Positions 56,042-64,000 of a stretch of DNA of 64,000 nucleotides are shown piece by piece (within the stretch, counting starts at the first letter, position 1; each line of letters opens with the position of its first letter). The DNA comes from Polynucleobacter necessarius (GTDB taxonomy: Bacteria; Pseudomonadota; Gammaproteobacteria; Burkholderiales; Burkholderiaceae). The notes beneath the pieces were generated by a model. It worked only from the letters and a program-made list of their open reading frames with translations. It made no database searches and was not told the DNA's origin. Position numbers and translations under genes: made by a program. The stretch is from contig NZ_LT615228.1 of assembly GCF_900096765.1 (NCBI RefSeq), positions 440,669 through 504,668 on the forward strand, in the 5' to 3' direction.

Positions 56042-58897
56042 ATGATGCAGGACCGAAGAGATAATTCCTATCTCTTCGGCGGAAACGCCCCATATGTAGA
56101 AGAACTCTACGAATCCTACTTGCACGATCCAGCTTCGGTAGCGGATCATTGGCGAGATTATTTTGACAACGTGAAACAAGTTCCGGCTGTTGATGGTTCT
56201 TCTAGAACTGATATCGCACACGGCCCGATAGTTGCGTCTTTTGCTGAGCGCGCTAAGCAAGGCCCCATCAGAACGATTTCTGATTCAGCCGACTCAGAAA
56301 TGGGTCGCAAGCGCGTTGCTGTTCAGCAGTTAATTGCCGCGTATCGCAACGTTGGCAATCGCTGGGCTAATTTAGATCCATTAAAGCGCACGGAGCGCCA
56401 GGATATTCCTGAGCTAGATCCTGCTTTCTATGGCTTTACTGACGGCGATATGGATATCGTCTTCAACACCAGCAATACCTTCTTTGGTAAAAACGAAATG
56501 ACCCTGCGCGACTTGCTGCAGGCGTTGCGTGAAACATACTGCGGCACCATTGGTGTGGAGTTCATGTTTATTGCCGATCAGAAGATTAAAAAATGGTGGC
56601 AAGAGAAATTAGAGTCCATTCGCTCAACACCTCAATTCAATGTAGAAGAGAAGCGCCAAATTCTCGATCGCTTAACTGCGGCTGAAGGCTTAGAGCGTTA
56701 CCTCCAGGCGAAGTACGTAGGCCAAAAGCGCTTCTCTCTTGAAGGGGGTGAAAGCTTTATTGCCTGTATGAACGAATTAATTCGTGATGCCGGCAATAAG
56801 GGTGTTCAAGAGATTGTGATTGGTATGGCTCACCGGGGTCGTCTAAATGTCTTGGTGAACACTTTAGGCAAGATGCCTAAAGATTTGTTTGCTGAGTTTG
56901 AACATAAAGGTCCTGAGACATTACCAGCAGGTGACGTGAAGTATCACCAAGGTTTCTCAAGCGATATTTCCACCCCGGGTGGTCCTGTTCACTTGTCTTT
57001 AGCGTTTAACCCATCACATTTAGAAATCGTTAACCCAGTGGTTGAGGGTTCTGCACGTGCTCGTATGGAGCGTCGCGGCGATATGTTGGGTGAGCAAGTC
57101 ATGCCTATTTTGGTTCACGGCGACGCTGCGATTGCTGGTCAAGGTGTGATGCAAGAAACCCTAGCTATGTCAGAAGTCCGTGGATATTCGACGGGCGGTA
57201 CTGTGCATGTGGTGATTAATAACCAAATTGGTTTTACTACATCTGATCCACGCGATTTGCGCTCTAGCTTGTACTGTACTGACATCATGAAGGTGGTTGA
57301 TGCACCGGTATTGCACGTCAATGGCGATGATCCTGAAGCAGTGGTATTGGCAACGAAGTTGGCCGTTGAGTTCCGCATGAAGTTCCACAAAGATGTCGCA
57401 GTTGACATCATTTGCTTCCGTAAACTTGGCCACAATGAGCAAGATACGCCTGCAATGACTCAGCCATTGATGTACAAAATTATTGCTGCGCATCCTGGCA
57501 CTCGTAAACTTTATGCAGACAAATTAGAAGCTCAAGGGGTATTGCCAGCTGGTACTGGTGATCTCATGGTGAAAGAGTATCGTGCTGCAATGGATGAGGG
57601 TAAACAAACCTCTGATCCAGTATTGAGCAACTTCAAAGGCAAGTTTGCGGTAGATTGGTCACCTTTCTTGAATAAGAAATGGACTGACGAAGCGGATACT
57701 GCTATTCCACTTACTGAGTGGAAGCGTTTAGCTGAGAAGATTTCCACCATTCCTGAAGGCTTTAAAGCCCACCCATTGGTTGAGAAGGTATACAAAGATC
57801 GCGCTGCGATGGGTCGTGGCGAAATTAATGTTGACTGGGGTATGGGTGAGCATATGGCTTTCGCCTCCTTGGTTGCGAGCGGTTACCCAGTGCGCTTGTC
57901 TGGTGAAGATAGCGGCCGTGGTACTTTTACTCACCGTCACGCGGTATTGCATGAGCAAAATCGTGAGAAGTGGGATACCGGTACTTATATCGCCCTCCAG
58001 CACGTGACTAAAGATCAAGCTCCATTTGTGGTGATTGACTCTATTCTTTCTGAAGAAGCAGTGCTCGGCTTTGAATACGGCTATGCTGCTGCCGAGCCCA
58101 ATACGCTCACAATCTGGGAAGCGCAGTTTGGTGACTTTGCCAACGGCGCCCAGGTGGTGATCGACCAGTTCATTGCTTCTGGTGAGGTGAAGTGGGGTCG
58201 TGCTAATGGCTTGGTCATGATGTTGCCTCATGGTTATGAAGGTCAAGGTCCTGAGCACTCATCCGCACGTCTTGAGCGCTTTATGCAATTGTGCGCTGAT
58301 ACCAATATGCAGGTGATTCAGCCAACGACTGCTTCACAGATTTTCCATGTGTTGCGTCGTCAAATGATTCGTCAGTTCCGCAAGCCACTGATCTTGATGA
58401 CTCCTAAATCACTGCTGCGTAATAAAGATGCTGCATCACCTTTGTCAGAATTTACAAAAGGTGGTTTCCAGACGGTTATTGGTGAGCGTGATGATCAGAT
58501 TGATTCAAAGCAGGTTACCCGTTTGGTGGTGTGCTCAGGCAAGGTCTATTACGACTTGGTAAAACAGCGTACAGAGAAGAAGATTGGCGATGTTGCCATT
58601 ATTCGTCTTGAGCAGCTCTATCCGTTCCCCCACAAAGCGCTGACTGCAGAGTTGAAGAAATATCCTAAGTTAGAAGAGGTTGTTTGGTGTCAGGATGAGC
58701 CACAGAACCAAGGCGCTTGGTTCTTTGTTCAGCACAACATCTTAGAAAACATGTCTGACGGAATGAAGTTGGCTTATGCAGGTCGCCCTGCATCCGCTTC
58801 GCCAGCATGTGGATATGCGCATCTGCACCAAGAACAGCAGAAATCTCTTCTCAATGCGGCATTTGCCAAATTAAAAGGTTACGTGATCACGAAATAA
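56042..58897 (+). CDS. sucA: 2-oxoglutarate dehydrogenase E1 component
   Basis: SucA is the thiamine-diphosphate E1 of the 2-oxoglutarate dehydrogenase complex. The 951-aa protein has YLFGGNAPYVEELYESYL near the N-terminus (E2-binding). It continues with IGMAHRGRLNVLVNTLGK, NPSHLEIVNPVVEGSARA, the ThDP motif region HGDAAIAGQGVMQE, and LPHGYEGQGPEHSSARLERF. I chose ATG 56042 over GTG 56033 because the AAGGTG element is better placed for it. ATG 56045 is also possible. Confidence 0.96.
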   Translation: MMQDRRDNSYLFGGNAPYVEELYESYLHDPASVADHWRDYFDNVKQVPAVDGSSRTDIAHGPIVASFAERAKQGPIRTISDSADSEMGRKRVAVQQLIAAYRNVGNRWANLDPLKRTERQDIPELDPAFYGFTDGDMDIVFNTSNTFFGKNEMTLRDLLQALRETYCGTIGVEFMFIADQKIKKWWQEKLESIRSTPQFNVEEKRQILDRLTAAEGLERYLQAKYVGQKRFSLEGGESFIACMNELIRDAGNKGVQEIVIGMAHRGRLNVLVNTLGKMPKDLFAEFEHKGPETLPAGDVKYHQGFSSDISTPGGPVHLSLAFNPSHLEIVNPVVEGSARARMERRGDMLGEQVMPILVHGDAAIAGQGVMQETLAMSEVRGYSTGGTVHVVINNQIGFTTSDPRDLRSSLYCTDIMKVVDAPVLHVNGDDPEAVVLATKLAVEFRMKFHKDVAVDIICFRKLGHNEQDTPAMTQPLMYKIIAAHPGTRKLYADKLEAQGVLPAGTGDLMVKEYRAAMDEGKQTSDPVLSNFKGKFAVDWSPFLNKKWTDEADTAIPLTEWKRLAEKISTIPEGFKAHPLVEKVYKDRAAMGRGEINVDWGMGEHMAFASLVASGYPVRLSGEDSGRGTFTHRHAVLHEQNREKWDTGTYIALQHVTKDQAPFVVIDSILSEEAVLGFEYGYAAAEPNTLTIWEAQFGDFANGAQVVIDQFIASGEVKWGRANGLVMMLPHGYEGQGPEHSSARLERFMQLCADTNMQVIQPTTASQIFHVLRRQMIRQFRKPLILMTPKSLLRNKDAASPLSEFTKGGFQTVIGERDDQIDSKQVTRLVVCSGKVYYDLVKQRTEKKIGDVAIIRLEQLYPFPHKALTAELKKYPKLEEVVWCQDEPQNQGAWFFVQHNILENMSDGMKLAYAGRPASASPACGYAHLHQEQQKSLLNAAFAKLKGYVITK

Positions 58898-58941
58898 TCG
58901 TTTTCATTACTCAACATACATATAGATAAACAGGATTAATC

Positions 58942-60150
58942 ATGGCTATTTTCGAAGTTAAAGTTCCCCAACTCTCTGAGTCAGTTGCTGTGGCAACTTT
59001 ATTGCAGTGGAAAAAGAAGGTCGGCGATGCTGTCGGCCAAGACGAGATTTTGATTGAAATTGAGACCGATAAAGTCGTTCTCGAAGTACCAGCACCTTCC
59101 GCTGGTGTTTTAACCGAAATCGTGGTTGCTGATGGTGATACCGTTGTAGCGGATCAATTAATGGCAAAGATTGATAGCACTGCTGTAGCGGCTGCAGCAC
59201 CTGCAGCCGCTACGCCAGCTCCAGCTGCGGCACCAGCACCAGCCCCTGCTAAAGCAGCTGCTCCTGCCGCTGCCTCGAGTACAGCCGCATCACCTTCAGC
59301 CTCGAAGATTCTTGCTGAGAAAGGCGTTGATGTCAGTCAAGTTGCTGGTTCTGGTCGCGATGGTCGTATCACCAAAGGTGATGCTCTAAATGCTTCTGCA
59401 GGTGGCGCGAAGTCTGCCGCATTGCTAAGCGCGCCAATCCCAACTGGCGATCGTCCAGAAGAGCGCGTTCCAATGAGCCGCTTGCGTGCTCGTATTGCTG
59501 AGCGTTTGCTTGAGTCGCAAGCGAACAATGCAATCTTGACTACATTTAATGAAGTCAATATGGGTCCAGTGATCGCCTTGCGCAACAAATACAAAGACCA
59601 ATTTGAGAAAACTCATGGCGTAAAACTCGGTTTCATGTCTTTCTTTGTTAAGGCGGCAACCCATGCTTTGAAGAAATTCCCATTACTCAATGCATCTGTA
59701 GATGGCAACGATATTGTTTACCACGGCTACTTTGATATTGGTATCGCAGTGAGCTCACCACGTGGCTTGGTAGTACCAATTTTGCGTGATGTTGACCAAA
59801 TGAACTTGGCCGATATTGAGAAGAAGATTGCAGAATTCGGTGTCAAGGCACGTGAAGGTAAGTTGTCAATTGAAGAGTTGACTGGGGGTACATTCTCCAT
59901 CTCTAACGGCGGTGTGTTCGGTTCCATGCTCTCTACACCAATTATTAATCCTCCACAATCAGCGATTTTGGGTATTCATGCTACGAAAGACCGCGCAGTA
60001 GTTGAAAACGGTCAAGTAGTGGTTCGCCCAATTAACTATCTCGCCTTGTCATATGATCACCGCATCATCGACGGTCGCGAGGCTGTGCTTGGTTTGGTTG
60101 CCACGAAAGATGCGTTGGAAGATCCTTCACGTCTTCTCCTTGATTTGTAA
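58942..60150 (+). CDS. sucB: Dihydrolipoamide succinyltransferase (E2)
   Basis: SucB is the E2 core that moves succinyl from lipoate to CoA. The 402-aa protein has one lipoyl domain with the lipoylated lysine in [13 protein letters not shown]. An Ala/Pro-rich hinge follows (about residues 80-115). The E3-binding domain is [20 protein letters not shown]. The catalytic domain ends in [15 protein letters not shown], with the active His. It is 44 bp after sucA. Confidence 0.97.
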   Translation: MAIFEVKVPQLSESVAVATLLQWKKKVGDAVGQDEILIEIETDKVVLEVPAPSAGVLTEIVVADGDTVVADQLMAKIDSTAVAAAAPAAATPAPAAAPAPAPAKAAAPAAASSTAASPSASKILAEKGVDVSQVAGSGRDGRITKGDALNASAGGAKSAALLSAPIPTGDRPEERVPMSRLRARIAERLLESQANNAILTTFNEVNMGPVIALRNKYKDQFEKTHGVKLGFMSFFVKAATHALKKFPLLNASVDGNDIVYHGYFDIGIAVSSPRGLVVPILRDVDQMNLADIEKKIAEFGVKAREGKLSIEELTGGTFSISNGGVFGSMLSTPIINPPQSAILGIHATKDRAVVENGQVVVRPINYLALSYDHRIIDGREAVLGLVATKDALEDPSRLLLDL

Positions 60151-60162
60151 GAAGGGAAGATC

Positions 60163-61602
60163 ATGAGCCAAGCTTTTGATGTACTCGTAATTGGTGGTGG
60201 CCCTGGTGGCTACATCGCCGCAATCCGTGCAGCGCAACTCGGTTTCAAGGTTGCCTGTGCAGAGTCTAATAGTTATGACGATCCCAAAGGTGAGCCACGC
60301 TTAGGGGGAACTTGCTTAAACGTAGGTTGTATTCCTTCTAAAGCTTTGTTGGCATCTTCCGAGGAGTTTGAGAAGATTGGTCATCATGCTGCTGATCATG
60401 GCATCAAGGTTGGCTCAGTCAGCATTGATTCCAAGAAAATGATTCAGCGTAAAGATGACATTGTTACTAAGATGACTGGCGGTATTCAGTATCTATTCCG
60501 CAAGAACAAGGTTACTTTATTAAAGGGCCATGCTTCTTTTGAAGGCAAAGGTGCTGATGGTTATCAAGTTAAAATTGACGGCAAAGATCAAGAGACCGTT
60601 ACGGCAAAGAATGTGATTATTGCCACCGGCTCTAAAGCCCGTCATTTGCCAGGACTGTCGTCTGTTGATAATGTTCTCATCTGTGATAACGAAGGTGCTT
60701 TGAAGTTTGATTCCGTGCCTAAAAAGCTTGGCGTCATTGGTGCTGGCGTCATTGGCTTAGAACTTGGTTCTGTATGGCGTCGCTTGGGTTCTGAAGTCAC
60801 TGTTCTTGAGGCATTGCCTTCATTCTTAGCTGCTTGTGATGTGAGTATTGCCAAAGAAGCGCAAAAGCTCTTCACTAAGCAAGGCTTGAATATCAATATG
60901 GGTGTCAAGATCGGCGATGTGAAAGTCGACAAGAAGGGTGTTGTGGTTAACTACACCGATAGCACTGGTAAAACAGCCAAATTGGAATGTGATCGCTTGA
61001 TCGTTTCTGTTGGCCGCGTACCCAATACTGATAAATTGGGCTTAGACAAAATTGGCCTGAAGGTTGACGAGCGTGGTTTCATTCCAATTGACGACCATAC
61101 TTGTGCAACTGCCGCTCCTGGTATTTACGCAGTAGGCGACGTAGTGCGTGGCCCGATGTTGGCTCATAAAGCTGAAGATGAAGGCGTATTGGTTGCTGAA
61201 GTCATCGCTGGTCAAAAACCACATATCGATTACAACTGCATTCCTTGGGTGATCTACACCGATCCTGAAATTGCTTGGGTTGGCAAAACAGAGCAAGCAC
61301 TGAAAGAGGCTGGCGTCGCATACAAGGCCGGTCAGTTCCCATTCGCAGCCAATGGCCGCGCTTTGGGAATGGGTCGTGCAGATGGTTTCGTGAAGGTATT
61401 GGCTGATGCGAAAACCGATGAGATTCTTGGTGTTCACATCATCGGGCCAAATGCTTCAGATCTGATTGCCGAAGCCGCTGTAGCCATGGAATTTAAAGCA
61501 GCAGCAGAAGATATTGCACGTATCTGTCATCCACATCCAAGTTTGTCGGAAGTGGTCCGCGAAGCAGCATTGGCGACAGATCAACGCGCACTCAATATGT
61601 AA
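60163..61602 (+). CDS. lpdA: Dihydrolipoyl dehydrogenase (E3)
   Basis: Lpd re-oxidises dihydrolipoamide with NAD. The 479-aa flavoprotein has [19 protein letters not shown], the redox disulfide in [19 protein letters not shown] motif [16 protein letters not shown], and the His-Glu pair in [14 protein letters not shown]. It directly follows sucB and completes the complex. Confidence 0.97.
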   Translation: MSQAFDVLVIGGGPGGYIAAIRAAQLGFKVACAESNSYDDPKGEPRLGGTCLNVGCIPSKALLASSEEFEKIGHHAADHGIKVGSVSIDSKKMIQRKDDIVTKMTGGIQYLFRKNKVTLLKGHASFEGKGADGYQVKIDGKDQETVTAKNVIIATGSKARHLPGLSSVDNVLICDNEGALKFDSVPKKLGVIGAGVIGLELGSVWRRLGSEVTVLEALPSFLAACDVSIAKEAQKLFTKQGLNINMGVKIGDVKVDKKGVVVNYTDSTGKTAKLECDRLIVSVGRVPNTDKLGLDKIGLKVDERGFIPIDDHTCATAAPGIYAVGDVVRGPMLAHKAEDEGVLVAEVIAGQKPHIDYNCIPWVIYTDPEIAWVGKTEQALKEAGVAYKAGQFPFAANGRALGMGRADGFVKVLADAKTDEILGVHIIGPNASDLIAEAAVAMEFKAAAEDIARICHPHPSLSEVVREAALATDQRALNM

Positions 61603-62706
61603 TTGAAAACCATTGAGTATTACCAGCAGGAGTTAAAGGCGCGCGGGTATCAAAGTGATCCCGCGCAGCTTCGTGCTGTAGAGCGCTTGCAACAATGTGA
61701 AGACGAGTGGATTGCCTATAAGGTAATACGCAGTAACAATCTCAAGAAAAAAATCTTTAAGCCCAATCTTCCTAGAGGGCTCTATCTCTGGGGAGGAGTA
61801 GGTCGCGGCAAGTCTTTCTTGATGGACTGCTTTTATGCAGCTTCTCTCCTAGAAAAAAAGATTCGAATTCATTTTCATGAATTCATGCGTGAAGTGCATC
61901 GAGAATTGCATGAGCTCTCAGGCCTATCTGATCCGCTAGATGAGTTAGCCAAGCGAATTTCTAATCGCTATCGCTTAATCTGTTTTGATGAGTTTCATAT
62001 CAATGATATTGCCGATGCGATGATTTTGTATCGTCTACTCGATGCATTGTTTGCTGATCGTGTGCAGTTTGTGATGACATCAAACTATCGTCCAGATCAG
62101 CTATACCCAAATGGCTTGCATCGCGATCGCCTGTTACCTGCGATTAAGTTGTTAGAGGAAAAGTTGGATGTGTTGAACGTGGACGCTGGCAATGACTATC
62201 GTCGAGTGCAAATGGCGCAGGTGGAGGCCTACTTAACACCAGCGAACGCAGAAACTCAGGCAATGCTAGGCGTAATGTTTCAAACCCTGATTGGGAATCA
62301 ACAGGAGACGCGTAATCCTGTTCTTAATATAGAGTCACGCGAGCTACGGCCTCTACATATGGCTGATGGAGTAGTTTGGTTTGACTTTCAGACCCTGTGT
62401 TGTGGACCCCGGTCTCAAAATGACTATTTAGAAATTGCTAATCAGTTTCATACGGTGATTTTGTCCGGCGTGCCCTATATGCCACCAAGAATGACTAATG
62501 AAGCCCGTCGTTTTATCTGGCTCATTGATGTGCTTTATGACCATAAGATCAAATTAATCATCTCTGCAGACGTCCCAGCTCCGGATTTGTATACCGAAGG
62601 CCAAATTACGGCTGAATTCTCCAGAACGGTGTCCCGCTTGATTGAGATGCAGTCCCGAGACTACCTTGATGCACCTCGCCGGGTAATTGACACCAGCTTG
62701 ACCTAA
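61603..62706 (+). CDS. zapE: Cell division AFG1-like ATPase ZapE
   Basis: ZapE is a cytoplasmic ATPase that acts on the Z-ring. The 367-aa protein has Walker A GGVGRGKS (residues 64-71) and Walker B LICFDEFHINDIADAMIL. It continues with FVMTSNYRPDQLYPNGLHRD and ends with the AFG1-type RRFIWLIDVLYDHKIKL. The start appears to be TTG 61603, immediately after the lpdA stop. There is no ATG before the conserved TIEYYQQELKARGYQ. Confidence 0.92.
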   Translation: MKTIEYYQQELKARGYQSDPAQLRAVERLQQCEDEWIAYKVIRSNNLKKKIFKPNLPRGLYLWGGVGRGKSFLMDCFYAASLLEKKIRIHFHEFMREVHRELHELSGLSDPLDELAKRISNRYRLICFDEFHINDIADAMILYRLLDALFADRVQFVMTSNYRPDQLYPNGLHRDRLLPAIKLLEEKLDVLNVDAGNDYRRVQMAQVEAYLTPANAETQAMLGVMFQTLIGNQQETRNPVLNIESRELRPLHMADGVVWFDFQTLCCGPRSQNDYLEIANQFHTVILSGVPYMPPRMTNEARRFIWLIDVLYDHKIKLIISADVPAPDLYTEGQITAEFSRTVSRLIEMQSRDYLDAPRRVIDTSLT

Positions 62707-62715
62707 AATAGGGTC

Positions 62716-63564
62716 ATGAGCAGCTTTTCTCCTATTAACGCCGATTTGCACTGTCACTCAGTAGTTTCTGATGGCACTTTAACGCCTGAAGCTTTAGCGG
62801 AGCGAGCGAAAGCAAACGGTGTCAATTTATGGTCTCTAACTGACCACGATGAGTTAGGTGGGCAACAACGTGCACGCGCTGCTGCCGATGCACTCAAAAT
62901 CGATTATTTGGCTGGCGTAGAGATATCAGTGACCTGGATGGGACAAACGATTCATATTGTAGGCTTGGGCATTGATGCAGATCACCTTGGAATTATTGAG
63001 GGTTTACGCCGTACTCGAGAGGGTCGCGGTAATCGCGCCAAGTTGATTGCCGATCAATTAGATAAAGTTGGCATTCCTGGTGCTTATGAAGGCGCCCTCC
63101 ATTTTGCAGGCAATCATCAGTTGATTTCAAGAACCCACTTCGCTCGCTTCTTAGTGGAGCAAGGGGTATGCCGTAATACTGAAGAGGTCTTTAAAAAGTA
63201 TTTGGTAGAAGATAAACCAGGTTATGTGCCTCACCAATGGGCTACGTTAGACGATGCAGTTGCCTGGATTAAAGCGGCTGGTGGGGTGGCGGTGATTGCA
63301 CACCCAGGGCGTTATCAATTTACCCCCTTACAGATGAATGAGCTTTATGAGCACTTCAAGGATATTGGCGGACTTGGTATTGAAGTGATTACCGGTAGCC
63401 ACACGCCCGATCAATACAAGACTTATGGCAAGATTGCGCAGCAATATGGGTTCTTGGCTTCACGTGGATCTGATTTTCATGATCCGCAGGAGAGTCACAT
63501 TGACCTGGGCACCTTGCCGCACCTGCCGGAGCACTTGACTCCAGTTTGGACAGCATTTCACTAA
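62716..63564 (+). CDS. PHP-domain phosphoesterase (RNase AM / nucleoside bisphosphatase)
   Basis: The 282-aa protein has the PHP metal-site motifs NADLHCHSVVSDGTLTP, WSLTDHDELGGQQRA, AVIAHPGRYQF and SRGSDFHDP. The family (YciV/Rnm) hydrolyses 3',5'-nucleoside bisphosphates and trims RNA 5' ends (family knowledge). It lies between zapE and trpS, a common beta-proteobacterial context. Confidence 0.9.
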   Translation: MSSFSPINADLHCHSVVSDGTLTPEALAERAKANGVNLWSLTDHDELGGQQRARAAADALKIDYLAGVEISVTWMGQTIHIVGLGIDADHLGIIEGLRRTREGRGNRAKLIADQLDKVGIPGAYEGALHFAGNHQLISRTHFARFLVEQGVCRNTEEVFKKYLVEDKPGYVPHQWATLDDAVAWIKAAGGVAVIAHPGRYQFTPLQMNELYEHFKDIGGLGIEVITGSHTPDQYKTYGKIAQQYGFLASRGSDFHDPQESHIDLGTLPHLPEHLTPVWTAFH

Positions 63565-63593
63565 TTCATTCACTATAAAGATAAATAAAAAAG

Positions 63594-64000
63594 ATGTTTG
63601 CTGAACGTGTTCTCTCAGGTATGCGGCCTACGGGCAATTTGCATCTTGGCCATTACCACGGCGTATTAAAAAATTGGGTTCGCCTGCAATCGGAATATCC
63701 ATGCTTCTTTTTCGTGGCTGATTGGCACGCCTTAACAACTCATTACGAAACACCTGATGTGATTGAGCAATCCGTCTGGGATATGGTCATTGATTGGTTA
63801 GCGGCTGGCGTAGATCCAAACCAAGCAACTTTATTTATTCAGAGCAAAGTACCCGAGCACGCTGAATTATTTTTACTGCTGTCTATGGGAACTCCATTAG
63901 GCTGGCTCGAGCGCGTGCCTACCTATAAAGATCAAATTGAAAAGCTAAAAGAAAAAGATTTACAGACCTATGGATTTTTAGGTTACCCCTTATTGCAAGC
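63594..64000 (+). CDS. trpS: Tryptophan-tRNA ligase, N-terminal part (cut by window edge)
   Basis: About 135 codons from ATG 63594 to the right edge encode a class I synthetase. MFAERVLSGMRPTGNLHLGH contains the HIGH-like motif, and FFFVADWHALTTHYETP and FIQSKVPEHAELFLLLSM follow, as in TrpS. The KMSKS region lies beyond the window. Confidence 0.95.
   Translation, partial: MFAERVLSGMRPTGNLHLGHYHGVLKNWVRLQSEYPCFFFVADWHALTTHYETPDVIEQSVWDMVIDWLAAGVDPNQATLFIQSKVPEHAELFLLLSMGTPLGWLERVPTYKDQIEKLKEKDLQTYGFLGYPLLQ

Noticed and set aside
57728..58258. 176-codon minus-strand frame inside sucA
   Set aside because: It is an antisense shadow of sucA; its translation has no recognisable domain.
59190..59290. 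Repetitive Ala/Pro codons in sucB as a repeat element
   Set aside because: This is the normal flexible hinge between lipoyl and E3-binding domains.

Overview
The window is a gene-dense stretch of about 64 kb from a betaproteobacterial chromosome of moderate G+C. The gene order mdh / gntR-sdhCDAB-sdhE-gltA / leuCDB-asd-fimV-truA-trpFBA-accD-folC-dedD-cvpA-purF-metZ is the Burkholderiales order. Protein style, base composition and the sox cluster fit the genus Polynucleobacter best. This assignment is inferred from recognition, not from a database search. Several accessory genes carry fresh, simple lesions while the housekeeping genes are intact. That is what a recently host-restricted lineage such as the ciliate endosymbiont P. 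necessarius would show.

Layout. 1-6.4 kb: start of mdh (minus strand), a GntR/UTRA regulator, then succinate dehydrogenase and citrate synthase. 6.4-23.1 kb: leucine synthesis (with a small lipoprotein gene between leuC and leuD), asd, fimV, truA, trpFBA, accD, folC, dedD, broken cvpA, purF, metZ and a methyltransferase. 23.1-24.9 kb (minus strand): molybdate transporter genes modB and modC, both broken. 25-32.4 kb: soxYZAXB without soxCD, followed by a DsrE-like protein, three YeeE/YedE-type membrane proteins, a TIGR01244-type sulfur transferase and a broken thioesterase. 32.4-44.2 kb: mnmH, gcdH, a queuosine-precursor transporter, an ABC-F ATPase, a minus-strand block (DUF1289, GNAT-like, gloA, ETF-ubiquinone oxidoreductase), broken scoA with intact scoB, a cation diffusion facilitator and a broken alpha/beta hydrolase. 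44.2-54.1 kb: relA, tRNA-Val, and the translation block thrS-infC-rpmI-rplT-pheS-pheT-ihfA-merR-tRNA-Pro. 54.1-64 kb: a PaaI-type thioesterase, an H-NS protein, an HTH regulator with a receiver-like domain, sucA-sucB-lpdA, zapE, a PHP phosphoesterase and the start of trpS.

Together the genes encode much of the TCA cycle (mdh, sdh, gltA, 2-oxoglutarate dehydrogenase), branched-chain and aromatic amino-acid synthesis, and a molybdenum-independent part of thiosulfate oxidation with sulfur transport.

The most informative observation is the set of lesions. cvpA has a 7-bp tandem duplication. scoA has a 15-bp and a 4-bp tandem duplication. modC has a one-base insertion. modB, the YbgC/FcbC-type thioesterase and the alpha/beta hydrolase each have one in-frame stop codon. 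folC has no ordinary start codon in front of its conserved N-terminus. No insertion sequence, prophage or CRISPR array was seen.
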